The notes under the pieces are model-generated. The model did not search any database. It saw nothing but the letters and a program-made list of their open reading frames with translations, and was not told the origin of the DNA. Made by a program: the position numbers and the translations under genes. A stretch of DNA of 64,000 bases from assembly GCF_004028635.1 (NCBI RefSeq), contig NZ_ML138678.1:248001-312000 (forward strand), in the 5' to 3' direction. Positions 55,442 through 64,000 of the stretch are shown here, piece by piece. This stretch comes from Streptomyces cyaneus (GTDB lineage Bacteria > Actinomycetota > Actinomycetes > Streptomycetales > Streptomycetaceae). Numbering within the stretch: the first letter of the stretch is position 1; each line of letters begins with the position of its first letter.

Positions 55442-58400
55442 GCTTCGACACGCTGCTCGTCGCCAACCGGGGCGAGATCGCCGTCCGCGTCATCCGTACG
55501 GCCCGCGAACTGGGCCAGCGCACGGTGGCCGTGTACTCCGACGCGGATCGCTCGGCGCCCCACGTCCGGCTCGCCGACACAGCCGTACGGCTCGGCCCGG
55601 CGCCCGCCAAGGAGTCGTACCTCGACGCCGACCTGGTGTTGAAGGCGGCGAAGGACAGCGGCGCCGGGGCGATCCACCCCGGCTACGGCTTCCTGTCCGA
55701 GGACGCGGCGTTCGCCAGGCGCTGCGAGGAGGCCGGGATCGTGTTCGTCGGGCCGACGCCCGAGCAGCTGGAGCTGTTCGGCGCCAAGCACACGGCACGT
55801 GCGGCGGCCGCGGCGGCGGGCGTACCGCTGGCGCCGGGGACGGGACTGCTGGGGTCACTCGCCGAGGCACTCGAAGAAGCCCAGGTCATCGGCTATCCCG
55901 TCATGCTCAAGGCGACCGGGGGCGGGGGCGGTATCGGCATGTCGGCATGTCGCTGCGCCGATGAACTGACCGAGGCCTGGGAGCGGGTGCAGCGGGTCGC
56001 CGCCGCCTCCTTCTCCTCCGCCGGTGTCTTCCTGGAGCGGCTCGTCGAGCGGGCCCGCCATGTCGAGGTGCAGGTCTTCGGCGACGGCGAGGGCAGGGTG
56101 GTCACCTTCGGCGACCGGGACTGCACGCTGCAACGGCGCAACCAGAAGGTGGTCGAGGAGGCCCCGGCACCAGGGCTCCCCGCACACATACGCGAGCAAC
56201 TCGCCACGTCGGCACGCGACTTGTGCGCCTCCGTCGGCTACCGCTCCGCCGGAACCGTCGAGTTCGTGTACGACGCCGCCCGCGAGGAGGCCTGCTTCCT
56301 GGAGGTCAACACCCGCCTCCAGGTCGAGCACCCGGTCACCGAGGAGGTCTACGGCGTCGACCTGGTCGCCTGGATGCTGCGCCTGGCACGCGGCGAGCGC
56401 GACGTCGTCCGCGACCCGGGCCCACCGCGCGGCCACGCCGTCGAGGCCCGCCTCTACGCCGAGGACCCGACCCGCGAACATCGGCCCAGCGCGGGCCTGT
56501 TGACGAGGGTCGAGTTCCCGCGCGGGGTGCGGGTGGACGGCTGGGTCGAGACGGGCTCCGAGGTGACGACGTCGTACGACCCGATGCTCGCGAAGATCAT
56601 CGCGTACGGCCCCGACCGCGCACACGCGCTGGAACGGCTGGACGAAGCGCTGGCCCGCACCCGCGTCGACGGCATCGAGACGAACCTGGGCCTGGTGCGG
56701 GCGGCGCTCACCGACCGTCGTTTCCGCGAGGCCGCCCACTCGACGGCGACCCTCACGACCGTCACCGACCCGACGCCCCGCATCGAGGTCCTCGCCGGCG
56801 GCACCCTCACCACCGTGCAGGACTGGCCCGGCCGCACCGGCTACTGGCAGGTCGGCGTACCGCCCTGCGGCCCGATGGACGACCTGTCCTTCCGGCTCGG
56901 CAACCGGGCGCTCGGCAACCACGAGGGCGCGCCGGGCCTCGAATGCACGCTCCAGGGACCGACGTTGAGGTTCACACACCCCACCACCGTGTGCGTGACG
57001 GGTGCCCCGGCCCCGGTCACGGTCGACGGCACGACGGTGGCGCAGTGGGAGCCGGTGACAGTGCCGGCGGGAGCCGTACTGGAGGTCGGAACCCCGGCCG
57101 AGCACGGTCTGCGGACGTACGTCCTGGTCGCGGGCGGTCTCGACGTCCCCGCCTTCCTGGGCAGCGCGAGCACCTTCACGCTCGGCCAGTTCGGCGGGCA
57201 CGGCGGACGCGCGCTGCGGACGGGCGACGTACTGCACGGCGGCGGCACGGCCACCGAGGGAACGCCGGTCGCGTTGCCCGACCGCCCTTCCTTCGGTGCC
57301 GCATGGCACATCAAGGCCGTCGAAGGCCCGCACGCCGCACCGGAGTTCTTCACCGAGGACGACATCCGCGACTTCTACGCCGCCGACTGGAAGGTCCACT
57401 TCAACTCCGCGCGGACCGGCATACGGCTCATCGGCCCCCGGCCGCGCTGGGCGCGCACCGACGGCGGTGAGGCGGGCCTGCACCCGTCCAACATCCACGA
57501 CACCCCGTACTCCGTCGGCGCCGTCGACTACACCGGCGACATGCCGGTGCTGCTCGGCCCGGACGGACCGTCGCTGGGCGGGTTCGTGTGCCCGGCGACG
57601 GTGATCAGCGGCGAGCGCTGGAAGCTGGGGCAGCTGCGGCCGGGCGACACCGTGCGGTTCCTGCCCGTGCAGGCTGACGGGTCGCCGCGCCCGGAGATCG
57701 TCGACGGGGGTGTGCTGGCGCGGGACGGCGACGTGACCTACCGCCGCAGCGGTGACGACAGTCTGCTGGTCGAGTTCGGGCCCATGCAGCTGGACCTGGC
57801 CCTGCGCATGCGCGTCCACGCACTGATGGAGGCGGTGGCCGAGACGGGCCGGGACGGGATCACCGACCTCACCCCGGGCATCCGCTCCCTCCAGATCCAG
57901 ACGGACCCGGCCCGGCTGCCGCAGCACGAACTCCTCGCCGAGGTACGGGAGACGGTCGCCGCCCTGCCGCCCACCGACGAGCTCGTCGTCCCGTCCCGCA
58001 CCGTCCACCTCCCCCTCTCCTGGGACGACCCCGCCACCCGCGAGGCCATCGCCCGCTACATGGCGGGCGTACGCGACGACGCGCCCTGGTGCCCGTGGAA
58101 CATCGAGTTCATCCGCCGCGTCAACGGCCTGGAGTCGGTCGAGGACGTGTACCGCACGGTCTTCGACGCGGAGTACCTGGTCCTGGGGCTGGGCGATGTG
58201 TACCTGGGCGCCCCGGTCGCGACCCCGCTGGATCCCCGGCACCGTCTGGTGACCACCAAGTACAACCCGGCGCGCACCTGGACGGCGGAGAACTCGGTCG
58301 GCATCGGCGGGGCCTATCTGTGCATCTACGGCATGGAGGGGCCCGGCGGCTACCAGTTCGTGGGCCGTACGACCCAGGTGTGGTCGGGGTGGCAGCAGCG

Positions 58401-58962
58401 CGGGGCGTTCGAGCCGGGGTCGCCCTGGCTGCTGCGGTTCTTCGACCGGATCAGGTGGTATCCGGTGGGCGCCGAGGAGCTTCTGGAGCTACGGGCGGAC
58501 ATCACGTCGGGGCGGTTCGTGCCGCGCATCGAGGAAGGCACCTTCTCGCTCGCCGGGTACCGGGCCTTCCTGGCCGAGAACGCCGAGTCGATCGCGGAGT
58601 TCAGGGCCCGGCAGCAGGCCGCCTTCGCGACGGAACGGGACGCTTGGGAGGCGGCCGGCGAGTTCGCGCGGGTCGAGCAGACGACTGCACCGGCCGCACC
58701 TGCGGTCGAGGTGACCATCCCGGCCGCCGGGCGGCTCGTCGAGGCCGAGTTTGCGGCGTCCGTCTGGCAGGTGAACGTCCAGCCGGGTGACGAGGTGACC
58801 GCCGGACAGCCACTGCTCGCCCTGGAGGCGATGAAGATGGAGTCCAGGGTGCACGCGCCGGTCGACGGCGTGGTCGCCCAGATCCTGGCCAGGCCCGGGG
58901 ATCAGGTCGAGGCGGGGACACCGTTGATGGTCCTCGCACCGGCCACCGACTCGACCACCTGA
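55438..58962 (+). CDS. biotin-dependent urea/guanidine carboxylase
   Basis: A 1174-residue carboxylase. Residues 1-450 are the biotin carboxylase (DTLLVANRGEIAVRVIRTAR, the ATP loop GGGGGIGM, EVNTRLQVEHPVTEEVYG). About 455-780 and 790-1060 are KipI/KipA-like carboxyltransferase subdomains (IEVLAGGTLTTVQDWPGRTG, TPYSVGAVDYTGDMPVLLGP, VIRVADGGGV-like regions). The biotin lysine is K1133 in LEAMKMESR in the C-terminal carrier domain. No allophanate hydrolase is fused. Co-occurrence with two DUF1989 proteins makes guanidine the more likely substrate than urea; a single Asp/Asn position is said to separate the two classes, and I cannot align it here. Confidence 0.92.
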   Translation: MSFDTLLVANRGEIAVRVIRTARELGQRTVAVYSDADRSAPHVRLADTAVRLGPAPAKESYLDADLVLKAAKDSGAGAIHPGYGFLSEDAAFARRCEEAGIVFVGPTPEQLELFGAKHTARAAAAAAGVPLAPGTGLLGSLAEALEEAQVIGYPVMLKATGGGGGIGMSACRCADELTEAWERVQRVAAASFSSAGVFLERLVERARHVEVQVFGDGEGRVVTFGDRDCTLQRRNQKVVEEAPAPGLPAHIREQLATSARDLCASVGYRSAGTVEFVYDAAREEACFLEVNTRLQVEHPVTEEVYGVDLVAWMLRLARGERDVVRDPGPPRGHAVEARLYAEDPTREHRPSAGLLTRVEFPRGVRVDGWVETGSEVTTSYDPMLAKIIAYGPDRAHALERLDEALARTRVDGIETNLGLVRAALTDRRFREAAHSTATLTTVTDPTPRIEVLAGGTLTTVQDWPGRTGYWQVGVPPCGPMDDLSFRLGNRALGNHEGAPGLECTLQGPTLRFTHPTTVCVTGAPAPVTVDGTTVAQWEPVTVPAGAVLEVGTPAEHGLRTYVLVAGGLDVPAFLGSASTFTLGQFGGHGGRALRTGDVLHGGGTATEGTPVALPDRPSFGAAWHIKAVEGPHAAPEFFTEDDIRDFYAADWKVHFNSARTGIRLIGPRPRWARTDGGEAGLHPSNIHDTPYSVGAVDYTGDMPVLLGPDGPSLGGFVCPATVISGERWKLGQLRPGDTVRFLPVQADGSPRPEIVDGGVLARDGDVTYRRSGDDSLLVEFGPMQLDLALRMRVHALMEAVAETGRDGITDLTPGIRSLQIQTDPARLPQHELLAEVRETVAALPPTDELVVPSRTVHLPLSWDDPATREAIARYMAGVRDDAPWCPWNIEFIRRVNGLESVEDVYRTVFDAEYLVLGLGDVYLGAPVATPLDPRHRLVTTKYNPARTWTAENSVGIGGAYLCIYGMEGPGGYQFVGRTTQVWSGWQQRGAFEPGSPWLLRFFDRIRWYPVGAEELLELRADITSGRFVPRIEEGTFSLAGYRAFLAENAESIAEFRARQQAAFATERDAWEAAGEFARVEQTTAPAAPAVEVTIPAAGRLVEAEFAASVWQVNVQPGDEVTAGQPLLALEAMKMESRVHAPVDGVVAQILARPGDQVEAGTPLMVLAPATDSTT

Positions 58963-58995
58963 TCCGTGAGTTGACGTTCAGTCAAGGAGCACCGC

Positions 58996-60675
58996 ATGTC
59001 AACCGCCCTTTCCCGCGTCCGCGCCGCCTACGCCCGTATCGAGGCCGTGGACCGCCCCGAGATCTGGATCGACCTGCGCCCGCGGGAGGAGGTCGAGGCG
59101 GAGGCCCGGCTGATCGACGAGCGGGTGTCCGGCGGGGAGCGACTTCCCCTCGCGGGGCGCGTGTTCGCGGCGAAGGGCAACATCGACGTCGCGGACCTGC
59201 CGACGACCGCGGGCTGCCCGTCGTACGCCTACTTCCCCGAAGCGGACGCCCCGGTCGTCGCCCGCCTGCGCGCGGCCGGTGCGATCGTGCTCGGCACCAC
59301 GAACCTGGACCAGTTCGCGACGGGCCTGGTCGGTACCCGCTCCCCCTACGGCGCGGTCCGTAACGCCCATGATCCGGCCAGGATCAGCGGCGGCTCCAGC
59401 GCCGGCTCGGCCGTCGCGGTGGCCCTCGGCGTCGTCGACTTCGCGCTCGGCACGGACACGGCCGGCTCGGGCCGGGTTCCCGCCGCGCTCAATGGCATCG
59501 TCGGCCTCAAGCCCACCCGGGGTCTCGTCCCGACGGAGGGCGTCGTCCCGGCCTGCGCGTCCATCGACTGCGTGACGGTGTTCGCGCGGACGCTGCCGGA
59601 GGCCGAGCAGGCACTGTCGTTCATGGCGTCCCCGCCCGGCCGCGCCCTGCCCCCGCTCCCCCAGCGCACGCCGGGCCCATGGCGCATCGCGGTCCCGCCG
59701 ACGGACCGGCTCGGCGAGCTGGACGAGGGCTGGGCCGAGGCCTACGAGGCAGCCGTACGGCAGCTCACCGCCGCGGGCGCCGAGATCCACACCCTGGACC
59801 TCACGCCGTTCACCGAAGCCGCCGCCATGCTCTACGAGGGTGCCTTCGTCGCCGAGCGCTATACAGCCGTGGGGAGCTTTGTCGACAAGGCGATGGCGGC
59901 GGGCGACGACACCCTCGACCCCACCGTCGCCGGCATCATCACCCGCGCCCGCGACATCCCGGCCCACCGGCTCTTCGCCGACCAGGACCGGCTCGCCGCC
60001 CTGCGCGCGCAGGCCGAGGCCGAACTCGCCGACGCGGACGCCCTGTTGCTCCCCACCACGCCGGGCCACCCCACCCTCGCCGAGGTGACCGCCGACCCGC
60101 TGGGAGCCAACGCCCGCCTGGGCCGCTTCACCAACTCCACCAACCTCTTCGACCTGGCGGCGGTCGCCGTCCCGGCCGGTGAGGTGGATGGCCTGCCCTT
60201 CGGCGTGATGCTGATCGGCCCGGCGTTCACGGACGAACGGCTCGCGAGGATCGCGGGGCTGCTCCACCCGGAGGTCCGACTCGCCGTGGTCGGCGCCCAC
60301 CTCTCCGACCAGCCCCTCAACCCGCAACTGCTGTCCCTGGGCGCCCGATTCGACCGTACGACCGCCACGGCCCCCGTGTACCGCCTGCACGCCCTGTCCA
60401 CCACCCCGCCCAAACCGGGCCTGGTCCACGTCGGCGAGGGAGGCGAGGGGCTCGAGGCAGGAGCCTCGATCGAGGCCGAGGTGTGGCGGCTCCCGGCGGA
60501 GGGACTCGGCCGACTCCTCGCCGAGCTGCCCCGCCCGATGGCGCTGGGGCGCGTGGAGCTGGCGGACGGCAGCCACGTCCCGGGGTTCCTGTGCGAGCCT
60601 GAGGCCCTTGCGGACGCCGAGGACATCACGTCGTACGGGGGCTGGCGGGCGTACCTCGGGGGCGGCCGCTCCTGA
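58996..60675 (+). CDS. atzF: allophanate hydrolase
   Basis: A 559-residue amidase-signature enzyme that converts allophanate to ammonia and CO2. The Ser-cisSer-Lys triad is K60 (FAAKGNIDVAD), S134 (GGSSAGSAVAVA) and S158 (DTAGSGRVPA). After the amidase domain (about 1-440) comes the AtzF-type C-terminal domain (about 450-559; LGRVELADGSHVPGFLCEPE, ITSYGGWRAYLG), which decarboxylates the intermediate. It begins 33 bp after the carboxylase and ends the TetR-controlled operon. Confidence 0.93.
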   Translation: MSTALSRVRAAYARIEAVDRPEIWIDLRPREEVEAEARLIDERVSGGERLPLAGRVFAAKGNIDVADLPTTAGCPSYAYFPEADAPVVARLRAAGAIVLGTTNLDQFATGLVGTRSPYGAVRNAHDPARISGGSSAGSAVAVALGVVDFALGTDTAGSGRVPAALNGIVGLKPTRGLVPTEGVVPACASIDCVTVFARTLPEAEQALSFMASPPGRALPPLPQRTPGPWRIAVPPTDRLGELDEGWAEAYEAAVRQLTAAGAEIHTLDLTPFTEAAAMLYEGAFVAERYTAVGSFVDKAMAAGDDTLDPTVAGIITRARDIPAHRLFADQDRLAALRAQAEAELADADALLLPTTPGHPTLAEVTADPLGANARLGRFTNSTNLFDLAAVAVPAGEVDGLPFGVMLIGPAFTDERLARIAGLLHPEVRLAVVGAHLSDQPLNPQLLSLGARFDRTTATAPVYRLHALSTTPPKPGLVHVGEGGEGLEAGASIEAEVWRLPAEGLGRLLAELPRPMALGRVELADGSHVPGFLCEPEALADAEDITSYGGWRAYLGGGRS

Positions 60676-60698
60676 CGTCGGTCCCGAGAAACAGCGAA

Positions 60699-60726
60699 GG
60701 CAAGGAGAGCTACCCATCTCCTTGCC
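60699..60726 (+). terminator. terminator of the carboxylase operon
   Basis: A perfect 10-bp stem (GGCAAGGAGA with TCTCCTTGCC) and eight-base loop lie 24 bp after the allophanate hydrolase stop. It separates that operon from the rifamycin-associated element. Confidence 0.8.
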
Positions 60727-60748
60727 ACTCTCAACTTATAGCGCACCA

Positions 60749-60770
60749 GGGGGCTTGCGGCAAGGCCCCC
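60749..60770. promoter_or_regulatory. rifamycin-associated element (RAE)
   Basis: GGGGCTTGCGGCAAGGCCCC (60750-60769), flanked by one more G and C, matches the RAE as I remember it from upstream of rifamycin-inactivating and helR genes in actinomycetes. It lies 61 bp before the glycosyltransferase start. In known cases the element drives induction by rifamycins. Confidence 0.85.
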
Positions 60771-60830
60771 GTCGTACCGCAGAATCGTCGGCCTGAGCCA
60801 GGACCTGCGGAAAAATGGGGGATTCACAGA

Positions 60831-62057
60831 GTGCGTGTGCTGTTGTTGACGTATGGGTCGCGCGGGGACGTCGAGCCGATGCTGGGACTCGCGGTGCAGT
60901 TCCGTGCGCTCGGCGCGGACGTGCTGATGTGCGCGCCGCCGGACTTCGCGGAGCTGCTGGAAGGTTTCGGCCTGCCACTGGTGCCGATCGGCTGGCAGGT
61001 GCGCGCGATGACGAAGGGGGCGGTGACCGGGACGGCGCCGATGCCGGCGAAGACCCTGCCGCAGCGTGCGGCCGAGTTGGCCGCCTCGACGTACGACGCG
61101 GTCGCCCCGGCGGCCGAGGGCTGTGATGTGCTGGTGGCGACGGGCTTGCCGGCGGCCGCGGCGGCCGGGCGGGCGGTGGCCGAGAAGGTGGGCATCCCGT
61201 ATGTGTTCGTGTCCTACTTCCCGTCCTTCCTGCCGTCGCCGCACCACCCGCCGCTCGAGTGGCCCGGCCGGCCGCACCCGCCTGGCGTGACCGACAACCG
61301 GGTGCTGTGGGACCTGAACACCGAGAGCCTGAACGCACTGTTCGGCGACGCGGTCAACAACCACCGGGTCTCGATCGGCCTGCCGCCGGTGGACAACGTC
61401 CGCGACCATGTCCTGACCGACCGGCCGTTGCTGGCGGCGGACCCGACCCTGGCCCCGTGGCTGGAGCCGGCGGATCTCGACGTGGTGCAGACCGGCGCCT
61501 GGATCCGGCCGGACGAACGGCCGCTCCCGGCGGACCTGGAGGCGTTCCTCGACGCGGGCGAACCACCGGTGTACGTGGGGTTCGGCAGCATCCCCATGCG
61601 CGACGCCGAGGGTGTCTCGCGGGCGGCCATCGAGGCGGTCCGCGCACAGGGGCGCCGGGTACTCGTCGGGCGCGGCTGGGCCGACCTGACCCTGATCGAC
61701 GACCAGGCCGACTGTTTCGCCGTCGGTGAGGTCAACCAGCAGAAGCTGTTCGGCCGGGTGGCTGCCGTGGTCCATCACGGCGGGGCGGGCACGACGACGA
61801 CGGCCGCCCGGGCCGGTGCGCCCCAGGTGGTGGTGCCCCAGATGGCCGACCAGCCGTACTGGGCGGGCCGGGTCGCCGAGCTGGGCATCGGCGCGGCACA
61901 CGACGGTCCGACCCCGACCTTCGAGTCCCTTTCGGTCGCGCTCAAGACGGCCCTGACCCCGCAGACCCGGGCGCGGGCGACCGCCGTGGCCGACCAGGTC
62001 CGCACCGACGGGGCGACGGTGGCCGCGAAGCTGCTGCTCGACGAGATCAGCCGATAG
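60831..62057 (+). CDS. macrolide/rifamycin-type glycosyltransferase (Rgt-like)
   Basis: A 408-residue GT1 (GT-B fold) enzyme. The acceptor half begins MRVLLLTYGSRGDVEPMLGL and the donor half has the UDP-sugar signature VHHGGAGTTTTAARAGAPQV (His315 region), followed by QMADQPYWAGRVAELGIGAA. It has no signal or membrane segment. Rifamycin glycosyltransferases attach glucose to the ansa-bridge hydroxyl of rifampicin and abolish binding to RNA polymerase. The RAE and the HelR gene downstream support this role over macrolide or natural product glycosylation, but activity is inferred. GTG 60831 is preceded by GGGGGA. Confidence 0.85.
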   Translation: MRVLLLTYGSRGDVEPMLGLAVQFRALGADVLMCAPPDFAELLEGFGLPLVPIGWQVRAMTKGAVTGTAPMPAKTLPQRAAELAASTYDAVAPAAEGCDVLVATGLPAAAAAGRAVAEKVGIPYVFVSYFPSFLPSPHHPPLEWPGRPHPPGVTDNRVLWDLNTESLNALFGDAVNNHRVSIGLPPVDNVRDHVLTDRPLLAADPTLAPWLEPADLDVVQTGAWIRPDERPLPADLEAFLDAGEPPVYVGFGSIPMRDAEGVSRAAIEAVRAQGRRVLVGRGWADLTLIDDQADCFAVGEVNQQKLFGRVAAVVHHGGAGTTTTAARAGAPQVVVPQMADQPYWAGRVAELGIGAAHDGPTPTFESLSVALKTALTPQTRARATAVADQVRTDGATVAAKLLLDEISR

Positions 62058-62090
62058 GTCCGCCCGGTCCCGCGGCAGCCGATAGGTCCA

Positions 62091-62121
62091 CCCACCCCCG
62101 CGTGAACCGCGCGGGGGTGGG
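62091..62121 (+). terminator. hairpin between the glycosyltransferase and helR genes
   Basis: A perfect 12-bp stem (CCCACCCCCGCG with CGCGGGGGTGGG) and seven-base loop lie 34 bp after the glycosyltransferase stop. No second RAE is visible in the 214-bp gap, so helR expression would depend on read-through, unless it has its own promoter. Confidence 0.7.
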
Positions 62122-62271
62122 CGAGCCAGACCACACAGCCCACCGCCCACCGCCCAGAACGCAGTGCCCAGAACACAGAACTCGAGAACCGGCGAGGTAG
62201 GTCCCTCACGCCGGTCCCGACGCCTTGCCCCGCCGCACGGTCGCACGCGACCTCATTTCGGAGCTGATGAC

Positions 62272-64000
62272 GTGAATCACCCCCTGACCACCCGCGCGTT
62301 CGACCTGCCCGACCGCCTCTCCGCCAAGGCCGACCCGACGCTGATCGCGGGCGACGAGCAGCACTTCGCGGCCATCGCGGAGTGCCTGGAGCAGTCGATC
62401 GCCGAGCTGACCGACCGACTCGCCGCCGAACGCCGGGCGCCCGGCGGCGCGGGCCGGCAGGCGATGGACCGGGACGCGGAGATCCACCGGCTGACCGCTC
62501 GCCTGCGCGCACTGCGCCGCTTCGGTCTGGATCTGTGTCTAGGACGCATGGTCGGCGCGGACGACTCCGAGCCCCTGTACGTCGGACGGCTCGGCCTCAC
62601 CGACAGCACCGGCCGACGGCTGCTGATCGACTGGCGCTCCCCCGCGGCCGAGCCGTTCTTCGGTGCCACCCACGGCAACCCGATGGGCCTGGCGAGCCGC
62701 CGCAGGTATCGCTGGACCGGCGGCCGGATCAGCGACTACTGGGACGAGGTGTTCACCGCGGACGGGCTTGCCGGGCACGCCGCGCTCGACGACCAGTCCG
62801 CCTTCGTCGCCAGCCTGGGCAGCAACCGTTCGGCACGGATGCGCGACGTGCTCGGCACCATCCAGGCCGACCAGGACGCCATCATCCGTGCGGGATCCCG
62901 CGGCGCTCTCGTCGTCGACGGCGGCCCGGGTACGGGCAAGACCGTCGTCGCCCTGCACCGCTCCGCCTACCTCCTCTACTCCGACCCGCGCCTCAGTCAC
63001 CGTCGGGGCGGCGTGCTGTTCGTGGGCCCGCACCGCCCCTACCTCGCCTACGTCGCCGACGTCCTCCCGAGCCTCGGTGAGGAGGGCGTGCAGACCTGCA
63101 CCCTGCGCGACCTCGTCGCCGAGGGAGCCGCGGCGGCGATCGAGGCCGACCCGGACGTGGCCCGTCTGAAGTCGTCGGCGGATCTGGTGAAGGCGATCGA
63201 GACGGCCGTCAGGTTCTACGAGGAGCCGCCCACCAAGGGGATGACGGTCACGACCCACTGGTCCGACATCTGGCTCAGCGCCGACGACTGGGCCGAGGCG
63301 TTCGAAGCAGCGGAACCCGGCACTGCGCACAACGAGGCCCGCGACCTGATCTGGGAGGAGCTGCTCACGATCCTGATGGACAAGCACGACGGCGAGGTCT
63401 CACCCGACCTGCTCCGCAAGTCGCTGCTGCAGGACAGGGAGCTGCTCACGACCTTCGACCGCGCATGGCCGCTGATCGAGGCGGACGACCTCGTAGGAGA
63501 CCTGTGGTCGGTCCCCGCCTACCTGCGACTGTGCGCCCCCTGGCTCAGTGGCGACGAGATCCGCAGGCTGCAGCGCGCGGACGCCCAGGCCTGGACGGTG
63601 TCCGACCTGCCGCTCCTGGACGCGGCACGGCAGCGGCTCGGCGACCCGGAGGCGTCACGGCGAAGGCGTCGGCAAGAGGCGGCCCTCGCCGTCCAGCGCG
63701 AACGGATGGCGCAGGTCGTCGACAATCTGATCCAGGCCGATGACGACGGCGAAGGCCTGATGACGCAGCTGCGCCGAGCGGACTTCCAGCGCAACCTGGT
63801 CGACGAGTCCGAGCTGCCCACGCCCGAACCGGACCTGCTCGCAGGCCCGTTCGCGCACATCGTCGTGGACGAGGCTCAGGAACTGACCGACGCGGAGTGG
63901 CAGATGCTGCTGCTGCGCTGCCCGTCCCGCAGCTTCACCATCGTCGGCGACCGCGCCCAGGCCAGGCACGGCTTCACGGAGTCGTGGCAGGAACGGCTGG
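62272..64000 (+). CDS. helR: HelD/HelR-type RNA polymerase-associated helicase, partial
   Basis: About 576 residues of the N-terminal part are visible; the gene continues past the window. The N terminus starts MNHPLTTRAFDLPDRL at a GTG with GGAG eight bases upstream. A coiled coil (about 25-90) is followed by GRRLLIDWRSPAAEPFFGAT, characteristic of HelD, then the superfamily 1 ATPase with Walker A GGPGTGKT (about 218-225) and Walker B IVVDEAQEL (about 529-537). HelR removes rifamycin from RNA polymerase in Streptomyces, giving resistance. The link to the RAE and a rifamycin-type glycosyltransferase supports HelR over housekeeping HelD, but the C-terminal part needed to separate them is missing. 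Confidence 0.85.
   Translation, partial: MNHPLTTRAFDLPDRLSAKADPTLIAGDEQHFAAIAECLEQSIAELTDRLAAERRAPGGAGRQAMDRDAEIHRLTARLRALRRFGLDLCLGRMVGADDSEPLYVGRLGLTDSTGRRLLIDWRSPAAEPFFGATHGNPMGLASRRRYRWTGGRISDYWDEVFTADGLAGHAALDDQSAFVASLGSNRSARMRDVLGTIQADQDAIIRAGSRGALVVDGGPGTGKTVVALHRSAYLLYSDPRLSHRRGGVLFVGPHRPYLAYVADVLPSLGEEGVQTCTLRDLVAEGAAAAIEADPDVARLKSSADLVKAIETAVRFYEEPPTKGMTVTTHWSDIWLSADDWAEAFEAAEPGTAHNEARDLIWEELLTILMDKHDGEVSPDLLRKSLLQDRELLTTFDRAWPLIEADDLVGDLWSVPAYLRLCAPWLSGDEIRRLQRADAQAWTVSDLPLLDAARQRLGDPEASRRRRRQEAALAVQRERMAQVVDNLIQADDDGEGLMTQLRRADFQRNLVDESELPTPEPDLLAGPFAHIVVDEAQELTDAEWQMLLLRCPSRSFTIVGDRAQARHGFTESWQERL

Noticed and set aside
55855..58242. 795-residue minus-strand frame over the carboxylase
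   Set aside because: Shadow of the carboxylase gene; no start signal or domain.
59859..62246. 795-residue minus-strand frame over atzF and the glycosyltransferase
   Set aside because: Antisense shadow spanning two real genes and the RAE.

Overview
The window is a GC-rich actinobacterial chromosome segment, almost certainly Streptomyces. The evidence is the very high third-position GC, the frequent GTG starts, a conservon (roadblock, DUF742, GTPase and P450 set), a mycosin-type protease, iron-box regulation, and several of the short intergenic repeats typical of the genus. The order of conserved blocks (pheT-pheS, infC-rpmI-rplT, glutamine-synthetase-like gene set, glycine betaine transporter, conservon) resembles the S. 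coelicolor region around SCO1594-SCO1630 as I remember it. No tRNA, rRNA, prophage or biosynthetic cluster is visible.

Layout. 1-9 kb: a partial degenerate histidine phosphatase, a decayed GNAT remnant, a DUF6461 gene, a MocR regulator divergent from an EamA exporter, a GH10-like secreted hydrolase, 3-hydroxybutyryl-CoA dehydrogenase, a NUDIX hydrolase and a TPR regulator. 9-20 kb: PP2C phosphatase, pheT-pheS, a PAS histidine kinase, a SpoU-type methyltransferase and the infC-rpmI-rplT operon with an attenuator-like leader and an AUC start. 20-28 kb: an SseB-like protein, a beta-lactamase-fold hydrolase, an HD-DUF4253 fusion, a mycosin with its proline-rich membrane partner, a D-threonine-aldolase-like enzyme and a DUF2510 protein. 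28-34.6 kb: an ethanolamine (gamma-glutamylation) catabolic set of SDR, aldehyde dehydrogenase, GlnA4-like synthetase, FadR-type regulator, permease and class-C26 hydrolase. 34.6-44.6 kb: a large inverted repeat, LysR/TDT transporter pair, XRE-cupin and BtuF-like pair, a glycine betaine ABC transporter with a frameshift between two duplicated binding domains, an exonuclease, and an iron-box-controlled siderophore-interacting protein.

44.7-60.7 kb: an APC permease, a GNAT, a pseudouridine synthase, the rarABCDE conservon (its P450 lacks the EXXR motif), and a TetR-controlled operon of two UAAP/DUF1989 proteins, a biotin-dependent urea or guanidine carboxylase and allophanate hydrolase. The same 22-bp palindrome sits 34-38 bp before the permease gene and before this operon, so the two loci probably form one TetR regulon for importing and degrading guanidine or urea.

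60.7-64 kb: a match to the rifamycin-associated element precedes a glycosyltransferase that fits the rifamycin glycosyltransferase family, followed by a HelD/HelR-type RNA polymerase-associated helicase cut by the window edge. Together they look like a two-part rifamycin resistance unit (drug inactivation plus target protection).
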